Source of the DNA: Henckelia pumila
Taxonomy: Eukaryota; Streptophyta; Magnoliopsida; Lamiales; Gesneriaceae
DNA length: 64,000 bases
Direction: 5' to 3'
Assembly (NCBI RefSeq): GCF_033568475.1
Contig: NC_133123.1
Coordinates: forward strand, 930,001 to 994,000
Part shown: positions 10,845 through 21,720 of the stretch, one piece after another
Layout: each line of letters opens with the position of its first letter
Numbering within the stretch: the stretch's first letter is position 1
Program-made: the position numbers and the translations under genes
The notes under the pieces: generated by a model
What the model was told of the DNA's origin: nothing
Databases searched by the model: none
Seen by the model: only the letters and a program-made list of their open reading frames with translations

Positions 10845-11294
10845 ATGGCAAACCAAGCCAACGCATTTAGGGGTCTCGAAAATGAAATTGAGCAACTCAA
10901 GAGTACTATCGCGAGTTTGCTCCGTGACAAGGATGAGTTGAAGGAGGCTAGGGACAAATTTCAAAGAGAAGCGAGCCAACTCGCTTTTGATAAAAGATTT
11001 GCGGAAAAACAACTCAAGGATTACAAGGAAGAGTTGCAAGAGGCGCAAAAGTATGGACTCCAAATGTTGACAACTGCTGAAGCGTGGTGTGATCATTATA
11101 AGATCGCAAAACAATTAAAAGATCAACTCCAACAGGAATTTAATGCATACAGACAATCAATGGAAAACCAGGTGAATCAATTGGGAGTTGATAGCCAAAA
11201 TTTGGCTACTCAAGTTGTCAATTTACAAGGCCAAATGGAGAACTTGCAGCAGTTAGTGAATGCACGAGTGAAGGAGCAAATGAAGAACCTATAG
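10845..11294 (+). CDS. Coiled-coil protein inside the LTR element
   Basis: An intact 149-residue ORF from MANQANAFRGLENEIEQLK to a stop at 11292-11294. Nearly the whole protein is predicted coiled coil from its composition: dense E, K, Q, L and A with heptad-like spacing. No zinc knuckle, protease or RT motif is seen. It has its own TATA box 100 bases upstream and an AATAAA-like signal near 11381, and lies between an LTR segment and a polypurine tract. It could be a divergent gag-like protein of a non-autonomous element or a host gene fragment carried by the element. I do not recognise a named family, and ordinary myosin-like or filament-like similarity would be composition-driven. Confidence 0.55.
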   Translation: MANQANAFRGLENEIEQLKSTIASLLRDKDELKEARDKFQREASQLAFDKRFAEKQLKDYKEELQEAQKYGLQMLTTAEAWCDHYKIAKQLKDQLQQEFNAYRQSMENQVNQLGVDSQNLATQVVNLQGQMENLQQLVNARVKEQMKNL

Positions 11295-11529
11295 ATGGAG
11301 AAATCGTAGATTAGGATGTCATCGATATTCTATTTTTCGTTAGATTGTACTCCAACCTTTCCTTTTGAATTATATGAAAATTAATAAATTTTGTTTTGAT
11401 ATATCATTGAAACCTATTTTTAGATAAAACATATCTAATTTAGCAAATCATGGAGGAATTCTTGAAATACATTAGTTGGAGACCACGATTTAAGTTTCGA
11501 GGACGAAACTTCAAATAAGGAGGGTGGAA

Positions 11530-13310
11530 TGTAAAGATCAAGAAATTTATGTGCATGCAATTTCAAAAGAAATTATACCAAGAGTTATGTAAGATTAATT
11601 ATCTCAATTAATGTTGGCATTAACTCAAGAAGTTGGAAAGCCAAAGGACAAACCATGAAACTCCCATCATCAATTATCATTATGGACATGATTAAGGACT
11701 TTTATGACCATTAAGAGTGTCCTTTCACCTTCTACTAAACCTCACCTATAAATAGAGCAAGGAATTAGATACACCAAACCCAAACTTTGCTCTCTCCATA
11801 TCTCACAAAATTTAGTATCTATAGTGGTCGAAACTCTGCCTAATTTTTGAATCTGGAGTAGCTTGTGTTCAAAGCAAGTAGTCGAGCAAGAGTGCTGTTG
11901 AAAGTCCTGATCGAGGTGTCATCCAATTTTGAGTTAGGGTTCTGACCAAAGATCCAATATACTTCAATTTTTATGGGAATCAGGTAAGTGGGTTATTGTT
12001 TCTTTAAGCCATCTTTGTTTCAATTCGATGGAAATCATTGAGTCTTGTTTCTATTGGACTCTTTTTGTTCATTTTGATTCTCTAAGCATTATTCTAAGAA
12101 ACCATCGAAATCTTTGTTTGGGCTTATTCTTGTTTGAAATCACCAAGTATCCGTTTCAAGTTTTGATCGTACACTGTTTGTTTTATGTCCTTTGACTCCG
12201 TATATGTTTCGTTCCACATGAATCCTTTGTTATGCTTCATTTGGAAGTACCTTATGATTCGTTATGCATTCCTTTGCTATGCCTTTGTTCAGATTCATTT
12301 TGTTCTTTTCGTTCCAATTGATACCCATGTGATATGTTCGTTTGTTATGATTCTGATTTGAATAATGGCGCATTGGGAAAAGCCTGTGAGGGAAAAGGCC
12401 CCAGAGGGAGCTCATGCATGGGAAAAAGCCCCAGAGGGAACCCAAAACCAGTAAAAGCTCATGGTCATTATGAAAAGATATGAATAAATATCTTTTTAAA
12501 AGAATGATGTTCCTGTTTTGAAAACTCGATCGTACATTTCTCGTTTCATGTCCTTTGATTTCGTTTCATGTTTTGTTCTGTACGATTTCTCTGTTATGCA
12601 ATGAGATCTTGAAATGCACTGTTAGGATTCAAATTAAGAAATGGTAAGAAAATTCTGAAAACATGATATGATAAGGCCCTGATGCGGTGGGTTATAATAA
12701 CCGTTTAAGGCCTCGTCCCCTTAGAGGAGTAACAATTAGAGACTGATCAGTAGCCAGAATTAACGAGATGAATAACAGTTCTATGTCTAAGTTATGCTTA
12801 AGTTATGATTTGTCTTGATGCTTTGTTTCGAATTCTGTTTGTCTTATATCTTGACTCCTGTTGCGACATGTTCTGGAACATGTCTTCTTTTGAATTCGTA
12901 TCATGTATATATATTCGATATTTTTGTGTACGATTGGCCCCCACTTGATGAGTGTTTCCCAAAACACTCACCCCCCTTACTTTCCTCCCCAGATATGGGC
13001 GAAGATCAGTTGGAAGATGATGAACAACACGCATTTTGGGGTTGGTGATCAAGTTCAAGATATGAAAATTCAAGAATTTATTTCAGTTTTATTTCTTACT
13101 ACGTTATTACTTCCGCACTTGTGTTCTTCACTGTAAAAACAGTTATGGTTTATGAAATAGACTGGTTTTTGGCAAGAATTGTACTACGAGGCTTGTTGTT
13201 TCAATTTTAAATTGTTAAACAACGTCGATGTCAAGATTAAAATCAAGAGCATGTGTTCAAAATTCGAGTTCAAATAGCTTTGGCTGCTTGAGCTATTTTG
13301 GTGAAGGTAT
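11530..13310 (+). repeat. Right LTR of the non-autonomous element
   Basis: The first 775 bases match the left repeat. The continuation includes features frequent in plant chromovirus LTRs, such as CCCCACTTGATGAGTG followed by ACTCACCCCCC near 12951-12978. The end near 13310 is an estimate, since no matching left copy exists to define it. Confidence 0.6.
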
Positions 13311-13316
13311 TATCTT

Positions 13317-13894
13317 TAGGGGCGGAGTCAGGATTGAAAATACTTGGGCCTGGCTCTGTCCCACGTTAAACAATATATATGTATGAAAAGTCAGTTAAAA
13401 TCGAACCGAATTTTCTAAAATCAAAATAACCCTTTTTAAAATAAAACGAAAAGATCGAACTTTACTATGAAGACCAAAAAATCAAACAAAAAGAATCTAT
13501 TATTTTGATCAGTAACCAAATTAAACAATCTCGATCTTTTAGATTTTTTTTAAAAAAAATCAAGTTCTACTTCAAAAATTGTAGTTAAAAATTAAATTAT
13601 ATAAATTTAAATTATTTATTAAAAACTATATTTTCAAATCTAGTTCTATTGTTCAATAAATTTTTATTAGAAAATTTAATAATATTAATTTATATATATA
13701 TTAGGTTTGTTCAGTAAACTAAAATATTGTTTAAAAATCTGAAACCAAAGCGACCTAACTAATATATTTAAAAACTAAAATCGAACTTCTGAATAAAGTG
13801 AACCGATTTTTCAGATGAATTCAACTCGGTAGGTTATTTCGATTGAAATTGATATTTTCTGTTCACCCCAAACTGTAATTGATGTCTGCCCCTA
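13317..13894. mobile_element. hAT-like non-autonomous element, 578 bp
   Basis: Termini TAGGGGCGGAGTCA and, on the opposite strand from the right end, TAGGGGCAGACATCA are inverted repeats. The body is AT-rich with several stretches of the AAATCGAACC type and no ORF. The flanking 8 bases (ATTATCTT and ATATACTC) match poorly, so the target duplication has decayed or the ends are slightly off. Confidence 0.55.
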
Positions 13895-14845
13895 ATATAC
13901 TCTTTCAGTTTTAAAAAAAAACTTTTAAATTTTTATTTTTTTCATTTCCTGAAATACCTAACTAGAAAATTTCAATCATCCCAAAAATTTATAACAAACT
14001 GTCATTTTTCAAATCTCATAATTATTGAATTTTAAGTTATTCTTACTAAAAAAATCGCAATACAAACTCAATAATAATTGCAAAATCAATAATTCTCAAA
14101 TATTTCAATTTTCAACCAATTGGTTATTTTTTAAAAAAAATTTCGCAATAATAGTTTTTATGGTACTGCCTTGGGCACTGGGCACTGCCTAGGCGGTTTA
14201 CCCATATAATAAAAAAACTTTTAATTTTTTAAATAATAAAAAAAAAATAAAAAGAAGAAAAAAGGCCACAAAACCACAATCAAAAGAGAGAAGAAACAAA
14301 ACAAAACAAAACAAAAGTGGAAAAAAACAAAGAAAAGCCGTCGTGAACTTGTCAATGTTCAACCTTCTTGCTGCCTCCCCAACTATTGAGTATTGACTAT
14401 ATTAGTATATATATTTTACTATATTATTAAAATTTTAAAAGAATTTTATACAAAAAAACTGAAAAAACATAAGACATAAAAATTATTTTTCACAATAAAA
14501 CTCATGATTTTAATTTTTTTAAAAAAAAAACCGCCTAGACCCCCCGCCAGAGCTTATGATGCTGCACTTTTATGGCAATGAATGAAATTTAACAATTAAA
14601 TCCATTCATATAGCTCCGATCCTTCTTGCAAATCCAATGCAAAAACATATTATAATATCTCAATTTAATCTCATTAAATCCTGCAATATAAAAAACTAGA
14701 TAAATATACAAACTAATCTAATTCAGTGCCTAAACCGAATATCAAGAAACAAAATCAGATTTGAAATCCGATTTAATAACTGATATGGTTTTTATTTCAT
14801 CATCACTCATGAGAAAATTAAATCATAAAAGTTATTGTGAATAAT
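13895..14845. other. AT-rich spacer with a degraded inverted repeat
   Basis: Mostly low-complexity AT. GCCTAGGCGGTTT (about 14188) and AAACCGCCTAG (about 14529) form the ends of a possible small fold-back element of about 370 bp, too degraded for a target duplication to be read. No gene seen. Confidence 0.4.
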
Positions 14846-15442
14846 TAGGGATGACAATGGGGCGGGTTTGGGCAAACCCTAGACCCGCCCCGCCCCATGG
14901 ACCCTATGGATTTAATCCGGATTAGACCCGTTGGATCCGTCAAATTAAATATAATTTAAATTTTATTAAATAAAAAATTTAAAAAGTAAAAAATTAACAA
15001 TTCATCATTAAATTTATTTTTAAAATTTATATTAATAATATTTAGGACAAAAAAATATTCCTACAAGTTAAAATATATCATTTTTTATTTAATTAATAAT
15101 TAATAACAAAAGAAAAATCATAATAATATATTTTCATATTAAAAATATCATAATATATTTAAATTATTTAAATTCAAAAATATTATAAACTCAAATTAGG
15201 GATAAAATATTGATTATGTAATATAAATAATATAATTATATATTATTAATATATATACATGTATATTTTATATTTATATTAAAGTATATTTAATATATAT
15301 ATATTTTTGGCGGGGCAGGTCCGGCCAAACCCGGGACCCGCCCCGGTCCCGCATGTGGACACGTTTGGCCGGGTCTAAATCCGCTCCGCCAGGTCGGATT
15401 CAACGCGGGGTCGGATTTAGACTCGACCCATTGTCTTTCCTA
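14846..15442. mobile_element. hAT-type MITE, 597 bp
   Basis: Ends TAGGGATGACAATGGG and, from the right on the other strand, TAGGAAAGACAATGGG are clear terminal inverted repeats. Sub-terminal GC-rich blocks (GGGCGGGTTTGGGC, CCGCCCCGCCCC) at both sides surround an AT-rich core. The flanking 8-mers TGAATAAT (14838-14845) and TAAATAAT (15443-15450) match at seven of eight positions. No coding capacity. Confidence 0.88.
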
Positions 15443-15856
15443 TAAATAATCAGACTATGAAAATAAAATATGAAATATAAGTTTTATAACTCTTAAACTA
15501 AATCATTTAGCAAAACATACACATAAACATTCATCAACATAAATATACAAAACAAGTTTCGTCAAAAAAATATATATATACAAAACAAGTGGCATCTTAC
15601 AAAAGTAATAGGAAAATTACTGGAGATGATGTCAATCTCAAAACCATACCTCATACTCCAACCACATATTTATCATTATAATAAATACAATAAAAAATGG
15701 AACATGACCGTAATAGTTTTAAATAAAATATAATAAATCAATATAGAGTATATTTAAACAAACATTTTGTTTAACTTCCCTCAAAAGAAGGAAGTGGTGA
15801 ACGTGTGATTGGGAGCATGATATATATCCTCCACCACTTAAACGTTTGTTTAATAT
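15443..15856. other. Gene-free spacer
   Basis: AT-rich DNA between a MITE and the WAT1 inverted duplication. No ORF, RNA or repeat structure recognised. Confidence 0.5.
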
Positions 15857-16225
15857 GCTTTTGACTTTTTACAAAGGCTCGGAAGTCAAACTTTGATCAA
15901 CCCATATTCAAATGACCATGTGGCAGCAGCCGACCAAAAGTCCATTAATAACATTATAGGCCTTGTGCTCGCCATCGCCTCCTGTGTCTCAAACTCGCTT
16001 TCATTGATTACTAAGGTAAACATATTGGAATTAACAAGGACTCGAGCAGCATGAAATGTCATTGTACACAATGTTGGTCAAAATATATGGCAGTTTCTCA
16101 CGAGTTATCAAACAAAATAAGTTATAAAGATCGGTTTCGACTGTAGGCCAAGGTGAGTGAGAAGTACCCTTGCCATTTTTCAAGCACGGCTATGATTTTG
16201 TTGGTGGGATCGATTCGAGTAAAGA
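15857..16225 (+). pseudogene. WAT1-like transporter fragment, sense arm of an inverted duplication
   Basis: This stretch carries the MLLTFYKGSEVKL start of a WAT1 exon, the following exon pieces and the intervening intron. It is the near-exact reverse complement of 17245-17622, well over 90 percent by eye (shared run TAATAACATTATAGGCCTTG). In this copy the frame is lost by stops (for example directly after SEVKL) and an internal shortening in the histidine-rich part, and the homology ends at 16225 within the second exon. It is a dead partial copy lying head-on to the better-preserved copy to its right. Confidence 0.85.
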
Positions 16226-16597
16226 TATGCATGACACAAGAAATGATATATGGTTATGGAAATGTATAAAATATAGCCACAAATGTTTTTTAAAAGAAAT
16301 GTAGTGATATCGTCTAAAGATTGTGTTATTCCAGGAAACTTGTCAATTTGGTAACTGGTGAGTAGGTCAACTAATAGTCTCTTTTATGTGACTTTTGTGA
16401 CTCAGTATATGGTGTGAAGTATTGTTTTGTACGTTCATGTTCGTTATTCTGAAGGAGGTCTTGTAAATCAGAAAACAAGACGATTTTTGAGAACTTGTTT
16501 TGTCTAAATAAGAACACAAGAGTGTGTTTAATCAATGAAGCTTTCCAATTCCACACCTTGGCGAAACTTGCATGATTTCAGTGGTTGTTTGAGATTC
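16226..16597. other. Spacer between WAT1 arms
   Basis: Non-coding; holds the presumed 3' flank of the minus-strand WAT1-like copy. Two near-identical 20-base pieces (CTTGCATGATTTCAGTGG near 16568 and 16632) show a small local duplication running into its last exon. Confidence 0.4.
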
Positions 16598-17622
16598 TTA
16601 GACCGCCTCTAAATCTGTATCTTTATCCGAAACTTGCATGATTTCAGTGGTTGGTACAAAATTTGGCGCCACAGACTTGATGCCACCACCATTACAATCG
16701 ATATCACCCTCTACGATTTGTTCCTCACTCGATGGAGTGAGTCTACACACTACCTTGATTTCCTTGCTTTTATCCCTCAAAACGCAGTACAAACCACAAA
16801 TGATTACTGCCGCTCCAAGCACGCTGAATTGCATGAAGATTAATGGTGATTTTGGTGATTTTATATTTATTAAACTTGAAAGAGATCAATGAATTAAATT
16901 ACCATCCTAAGTGTAACTTCTCGTCAAGAAACAGAGAGGAAGAAATTGCTACTAGTACTAGCAATAGTGGATTGAAAACGGAGACGAACAATGGCTCCCT
17001 CATTTTCAAGCATGACATCACCAAAACCGACATTATTCCAGAACCCACGATTCCCTACAAACAAAAATTGTACGAATATATATATATAGACACACACACA
17101 CATTAAATTTTATATGTTATATTTAAAGATGCACAACATTATTAATTACCATGTAAGCTACGTTGAGGAGCCTGAGGTTCCATCCGAGTTTCCATTGGCT
17201 CCAATCCTTTTCCGTGGAGAGTGCATAAGCCACAGCTTGAATCGATCCCACCAACAAAATCATAGTCGTGCTTGAAAAATGGCAAGGGTACTTCTCTCTC
17301 ACCTTGGCCTGCAGTCGAAACCGATCTTTATAACTTATTTGTTTGATATATAACTCGAGAGCAACTGCCATATATTTTGACCAACATTGTGTACGAAGAC
17401 ATTGCATGCTGCTCGAGTCCTTGTTAATTCCAATATGTTTACTTGAGTAATCAAGGAAAGCGAGTTCGAGACACAGGAGGCGATGGCGAGCACAAGGCCT
17501 ATAATGTTATTAATGGACTTTTGGTGGGCTGCTGCTACGTGGCCATTTGGATGTTTATATGTAGGAAGAAGGTGAATATGAGTTGACCAAAGTTTGACTT
17601 CCGAGCCTTTGTAAAAAATCTC
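16598..17622 (-). pseudogene. WAT1-like (EamA/MtN21) transporter, 5'-truncated
   Basis: Four exons fit on the minus strand with GT-AG borders: 17622-17443, 17308-17150, about 17058-16907, and 16823-16598 with a stop. The product matches the second half of a WAT1-related membrane transporter: IFYKGSEVKLWSTHIHLL, a KYPCHFSSTTMILLVGSIQAV membrane segment, EKDWSQWKLGWN, the REPLFVSVFNPLLLVLVAI helix, LFLDEKLHLG and GAAVIICGLY near the C-terminus. The N-terminal five or so membrane segments, including the first EamA domain, are absent upstream, and exon one starts abruptly. WAT1 family proteins are about 350-400 residues with ten helices, so this is about half. Splicing still looks possible, but no transport function is expected. 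Confidence 0.8.
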
Positions 17623-18741
17623 AAGCATAGACTAAAAAATACCACTTAAAGGAGATGAATTCGATAAAAAAGAATTATCGAATAAATATTAAGATGGGTC
17701 GAATTAAAATAATTAGATATTTAGGTTAAGAAAAAAAACAAACGTCTAGAGTCTCTAGACGCTAGACGGTGGGTGACCGCCTATCGCCTATCGCTTTTTA
17801 GAACATTAATTTTATTAATAGATTGAGTTAAATATTATTGTTCTACCAATCATATAACAATTAATTGTGAATTTAATTCATATAATTGTTTATTGTTGAA
17901 ATAATCGAATAGTAGAATAACGAAATAATATTTTTTGTGTATTTTTTAAAAAAATTAAATTAATAATTTAATTAATTCATATTTATAATTATATAATTAG
18001 AACAAATACTATAATAAGACATAATGTGACAATCTCCAAACATTTTATTAATAATAATTCGATATTAATATTCGATGCATATTATGATACTCTCCTCTTC
18101 CTATCCGACGAAATTCTGAACACTCAGGATCCCGAAATCTGTCGAGTACAGGATGAGGGAAAAAAAATTTCTTCATTATTTTCGGGACGGGAATTGGGTA
18201 AAATCACGGATGAGTCCCTTTCATATTTCATCCCTATTTTGTTTCGTATTATAAAAATAAAATTTATAAAGACCAAAATGATAAATTCTATATTTCAATT
18301 TCCAAAAAAATAAAATTTTTATATAAAAGAACACACTCGAGTCCAATTCAACTCCACTCATTCATAGAAAGAAAACATTGGCCTCAACTGACAGTGTAGA
18401 TTTAGATAAATCTCATGTAGAAAACCATAGTGCTTCCTTTATAAAGCAAAATCATTGCCATTTTATCATTGGCATTTTCGCCTTAACCAGCAACACCGCT
18501 TGATACAAGGAAACATTGTCACATATCCCCAGTCTATTCATGTCATCAAGAAATCTTAGCATATTTTTCTGTGTAATTCTACTTCTTCATATGTTCCGCT
18601 CTCAGATGAAAGATTTCATTGCTTCACTTTTACTAATTGGTCGAATCTTTCCACAGAATGAAAAATTTCAAATTAATTCAATTAACAAGTATACAAACAT
18701 ATAAATCAAGAACGATATCTGAACTACTAGTTTTAACTGCA
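17623..18741. other. Gene-free spacer with TE scraps
   Basis: AT-rich. A block near 17744-17800 rich in CTAGACG and CCGCCTATCGCC resembles the end of a degraded fold-back element. The open frame at 18026-18313 has no recognisable domain and low-complexity flanks. Nothing else is supported. Confidence 0.4.
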
Positions 18742-19025
18742 TCAATTCAGCATCTTCGCGAACTTTTCTTCTGTCCCAAAAACATCTAACATTCTATTAC
18801 AAGTTTTCGTATCTGGAATGCATCCATCGGCCTCCATATCATCAGCAAAAGATTCAAAGGTTCTCGCCTCAAAAGATAAGGCACGCCCCTACTAACCCAA
18901 GGGTTCACACGTGCTCCTTCATCGTCCCAAAAACTCTTCACAATTTCATGCATCGTGCCGATGCTAACATAGGCCCTCAAAACAGAGAGCAATAAATTTG
19001 GAGTGATCTTACACTTCTCTGTCAA
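18742..19025 (-). pseudogene. Pentatricopeptide-repeat (PPR) protein remnant
   Basis: Two reading-frame pieces look like the C-terminus of a PPR protein: first ITPNLLLSVLRAYVSIGTMH followed by EIVKSFWDDEG, then in another frame FESFADDMEADGCIPDTKTC and NRMLDVFGTEEKFAKMLN with a stop at 18742. The helix-turn-helix spacing and the PDTKTCN motif are typical of PPR repeats. The frame change between the parts and the absence of further repeats upstream indicate a decayed fragment. It lies downstream of the DnaJ gene on the same strand and could be included in a long 3' UTR. Confidence 0.6.
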
Positions 19026-19459
19026 GTTCTCTTAACAAGATCCAGGCAGTTGACATGTTTACTCATTCTTTCGATATTCTTCTATTACCAGGCAGCCCCC
19101 TACAGGGCTTGTATTTTGGATGTAAGATTACGGAGGAACAAAAAAACTTAATGATACTATCTCTGTACTCATGCAACAGAGAAAAAAAGTGATATAGCTA
19201 GACAGATTTCACAGTCCATAGTAGGTTTGAGGTATCTTAAAATCTGGTGCTAATTTCAAGTTATCAGTATGCTGAATACATTTGACACCACATATTGAAT
19301 ATTTATCGAGTGAATCAAGATTTTCGACTAAACTATGTAGCTTTGATTACAATCTCTCAAGTTGAATTCAAAGACTAGCAACACACTGATAGATGTAACA
19401 AAAAAACATATGCAACCGGATGGGCAGTTTTGAGCTCTATACAGTATTACACCCAGTAA

Positions 19460-20983
19460 CTAAGGAGAAAGCAGTTTCTTGATGCCGGATTTCTGCTCGG
19501 CAGTCAACTTAATCGGAAATTTTATGTTGAACTTGATCCTCAGATCACCCCTTTTCGAGGGCTCTCTGGAAATCGGCATTCCTTCTCCACGCACCACCTC
19601 TTCATAGCCTGGATGAACAACATTATTTATAGGTATACTCAAGTTCCTCCCATCCAACGTGGTTAATTGGACTGTGTAGCCTGTTAATGCTTCAGAAAGA
19701 GAAATTTTCTGTGTGACAAGAAGATCATTGCCATCCCTTGTGAAAACGCTGTGTGGCTTCTCGTCAATTACAAATACCAAATCTGAAGGAATCACGTTTG
19801 GTTCTTCGTTCCCTTTATCTGGGAATGTGATCTTTGTTCCCTTTTTCCAGCCAGGTTTGATGTCAATTGTCAAAATCTCTTGAACCGGTAAAGTCTTCCT
19901 GTCCAAACAGAGCAAGAATCGTAAGATATCCAACAAGCAAGCACGGTAAACGAAGAGCAAAGTAAAAGACTTAAATGGACACTAGCAATCTAACTACATA
20001 CCCGCTGGCATCGGCAATTTCTCTGGAAATTTTCATCTTCTTCTTAGCTCCTTTGTAGAGCTCTTCCAAGCTGCAAGGTAAAAGCCGTTCAATAGGTGCC
20101 GCCTTTCTAGGACCTGAACTCATGGTTCTGCTGTCTCTTCCAAAGGAGCTAAAGATATCGTCTCCAAACATGGAACTAGAAAAGTTCAAGCCACCACCTC
20201 TCACTCCATTGCCATTTCCCATGCCTCCAAATTGGGCCGAGTTGCCGAAAAACTCTGCAAAGATGTCATTGGCGTTTCTGGGGTTGAATCTAAACACATT
20301 GGGTCCGTCCCCAGTCCGGAAATAAGTTGCCCCATCAGGCCCACCAGCATCCGGAGGGGGCACCTGACCTTTCAGTCCCTCCTCCCCGTACTGATCATAG
20401 ATTGCCCTCTTCTGGGAATCACTTAGAACCTGAACAAACAATTAGAATATAACATTCAGGATCCCCCATACTAAAAACATAGCGCCACCAACAAATTATG
20501 GCCACAAATTTATTAACATCTAAAATTCCACGATTATTAAACAATAAATAAATAAATAAATCACATCTCTAACTAAATTAAGATAACTTCCTAAAAACTA
20601 CTTCTACACAATAAAAGTTCCAGGTTCGTAAATAAATTAAAAAAAACATAACGATGAATGAAAAAAGTTTCCTCCTCACACAAATGATCATTCTAGCATC
20701 AAAGTTCGTGTAAAAACTGATAAATCTCAACAAATGGACAGAGATCAACATGCACGTGCATTCATCCTAGCTAGGGGAAACAGATAGAGATCAAGAGGAA
20801 AAGAGCTTATAAATATACCTCGTAAGCTTCAGAAATTTCCTTGAATTTAGCCTCGGCCGCCGTCTTATTGTCGGGATTTTTGTCGGGGTGCCACTTCATC
20901 GCCAGCTTTCGATAAGCTTTCTTCAACTCATCGTCCGTCGCATTCTTATCAACCTTCAAGACTTTGTAGTAATCCACGCCCAT
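19460..20983 (-). CDS. DnaJ/HSP40 co-chaperone, type II (DNAJB-like)
   Basis: Three exons join in frame: 20983-20819, 20429-20002 and 19898-19460, giving 343 residues. Exon one is the J domain ([20 protein letters not shown], with the Hsp70-stimulating HPD at residues 32-34 in KWHPDKN). A glycine/phenylalanine-rich linker follows ([43 protein letters not shown]), then the C-terminal client-binding beta domains ([60 protein letters not shown]) and a dimerisation tail ending IKKLLSP. There is no cysteine-rich zinc domain, which marks type II. Length and domain order match cytosolic plant DnaJB1/B4/B13-like proteins. It stimulates Hsp70 ATPase and delivers clients. A heat-shock element lies upstream. 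Confidence 0.95.
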
Positions 20984-21198
20984 ACCTTATAAATTCTTCC
21001 TCTGGTAATCTGCTTTAAAAGTGAAGACAATTCGCAGTTGAGAACTTGAGACACAACTTAAAGGGAGAATTCGAATTCGCAAATCTTAAAAGGTGTATAT
21101 ACTGAAATCGATTGAATGAGGAGACGCCTGTGTTTGTATATATATTATCATATTGTATAATGATGATGGCGATGAAGAGATAGGTCTGGGAAGACGTG

Positions 21199-21211
21199 GA
21201 ACTTTCCAGAT
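21199..21211 (-). promoter_or_regulatory. Candidate heat-shock element upstream of DnaJ
   Basis: GAACTTTCCAGAT contains GAA-nn-TTC-nn-GA(t), two perfect and one near-perfect alternating HSF-binding units, about 216 bases before the DnaJ ATG. The spacing fits a heat-inducible promoter. Function is inferred from the motif. Confidence 0.5.
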
Positions 21212-21654
21212 TTCTGTTAGATTCTGATTCGCCTTCTGACGTGGATCTTTTTTTTTTTTTTTTTTTTGTTGGAGATCATTTTGAAAAAGATGAGAATAAA
21301 TAGTTTGAGATATAAACAAAATATATTTATAAGGAAAATTACATTTCTATAGTACAACCAACAGTTTTTAAAATAGAAATGTAATGGTTCGAAAAAAAAA
21401 ATGTATTATAACTAATATGGGCATTGCCCAAATAAATGGGCCATTTTTTGAAACAATGGGCCTTCTCAATGTATTAGTTATCAATACTTCATCACTTCTC
21501 TATAGGCCCATCAGTTAGGCCCGAAAGTAGTCACTCGATGAACATTGACTTTAAGGATAAGGCGCGTTCGATATTCACCATTTCGTCCAATGACAATGAT
21601 TGATGAAGATCAATATTCATGGAGTTTGCGGTTAAAATAAATAAATTCCAAGAT
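21212..21654. other. Upstream flank of DnaJ and junction to copy B
   Basis: Contains a 19-base T run (about 21249) and AT-rich DNA; no gene seen. Copy B homology begins near 21655. Confidence 0.5.
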
Positions 21655-21720
21655 GAATATGTTTCATGCTAGAGATCCAACCATAGTGAGAATATGGAGA
21701 ACATTAGGTGGGAGCAAAAG

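Larger units (their letters stand above)
9538..13310 (+). mobile_element. Non-autonomous Ty3-like LTR element with an unusual ORF (fossil)
   Basis: Direct repeats of about 775 bp (9538-10312 and 11530-12304) both begin TGTAAAGATCAAG and differ at only about a dozen sites by eye, mostly transitions, so roughly 98 percent identity and an insertion age probably below about one million years. The right copy is preceded by GAGGACGAAACTTC and a polypurine tract (AAGGAGGGTGG), the classic end of plant Ty3 chromovirus-type elements. The right repeat continues for about another 1 kb with LTR-like sequence to about 13310; the left one does not, so the two LTRs are not equivalent. There is no integrase or RT inside. 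It sits in the pararetrovirus fossil. The right boundary is uncertain. Confidence 0.75.

Noticed and set aside
18026-18313. 95-codon plus-strand frame
   Set aside because: AT-rich, no recognisable domain, no splice or promoter context.
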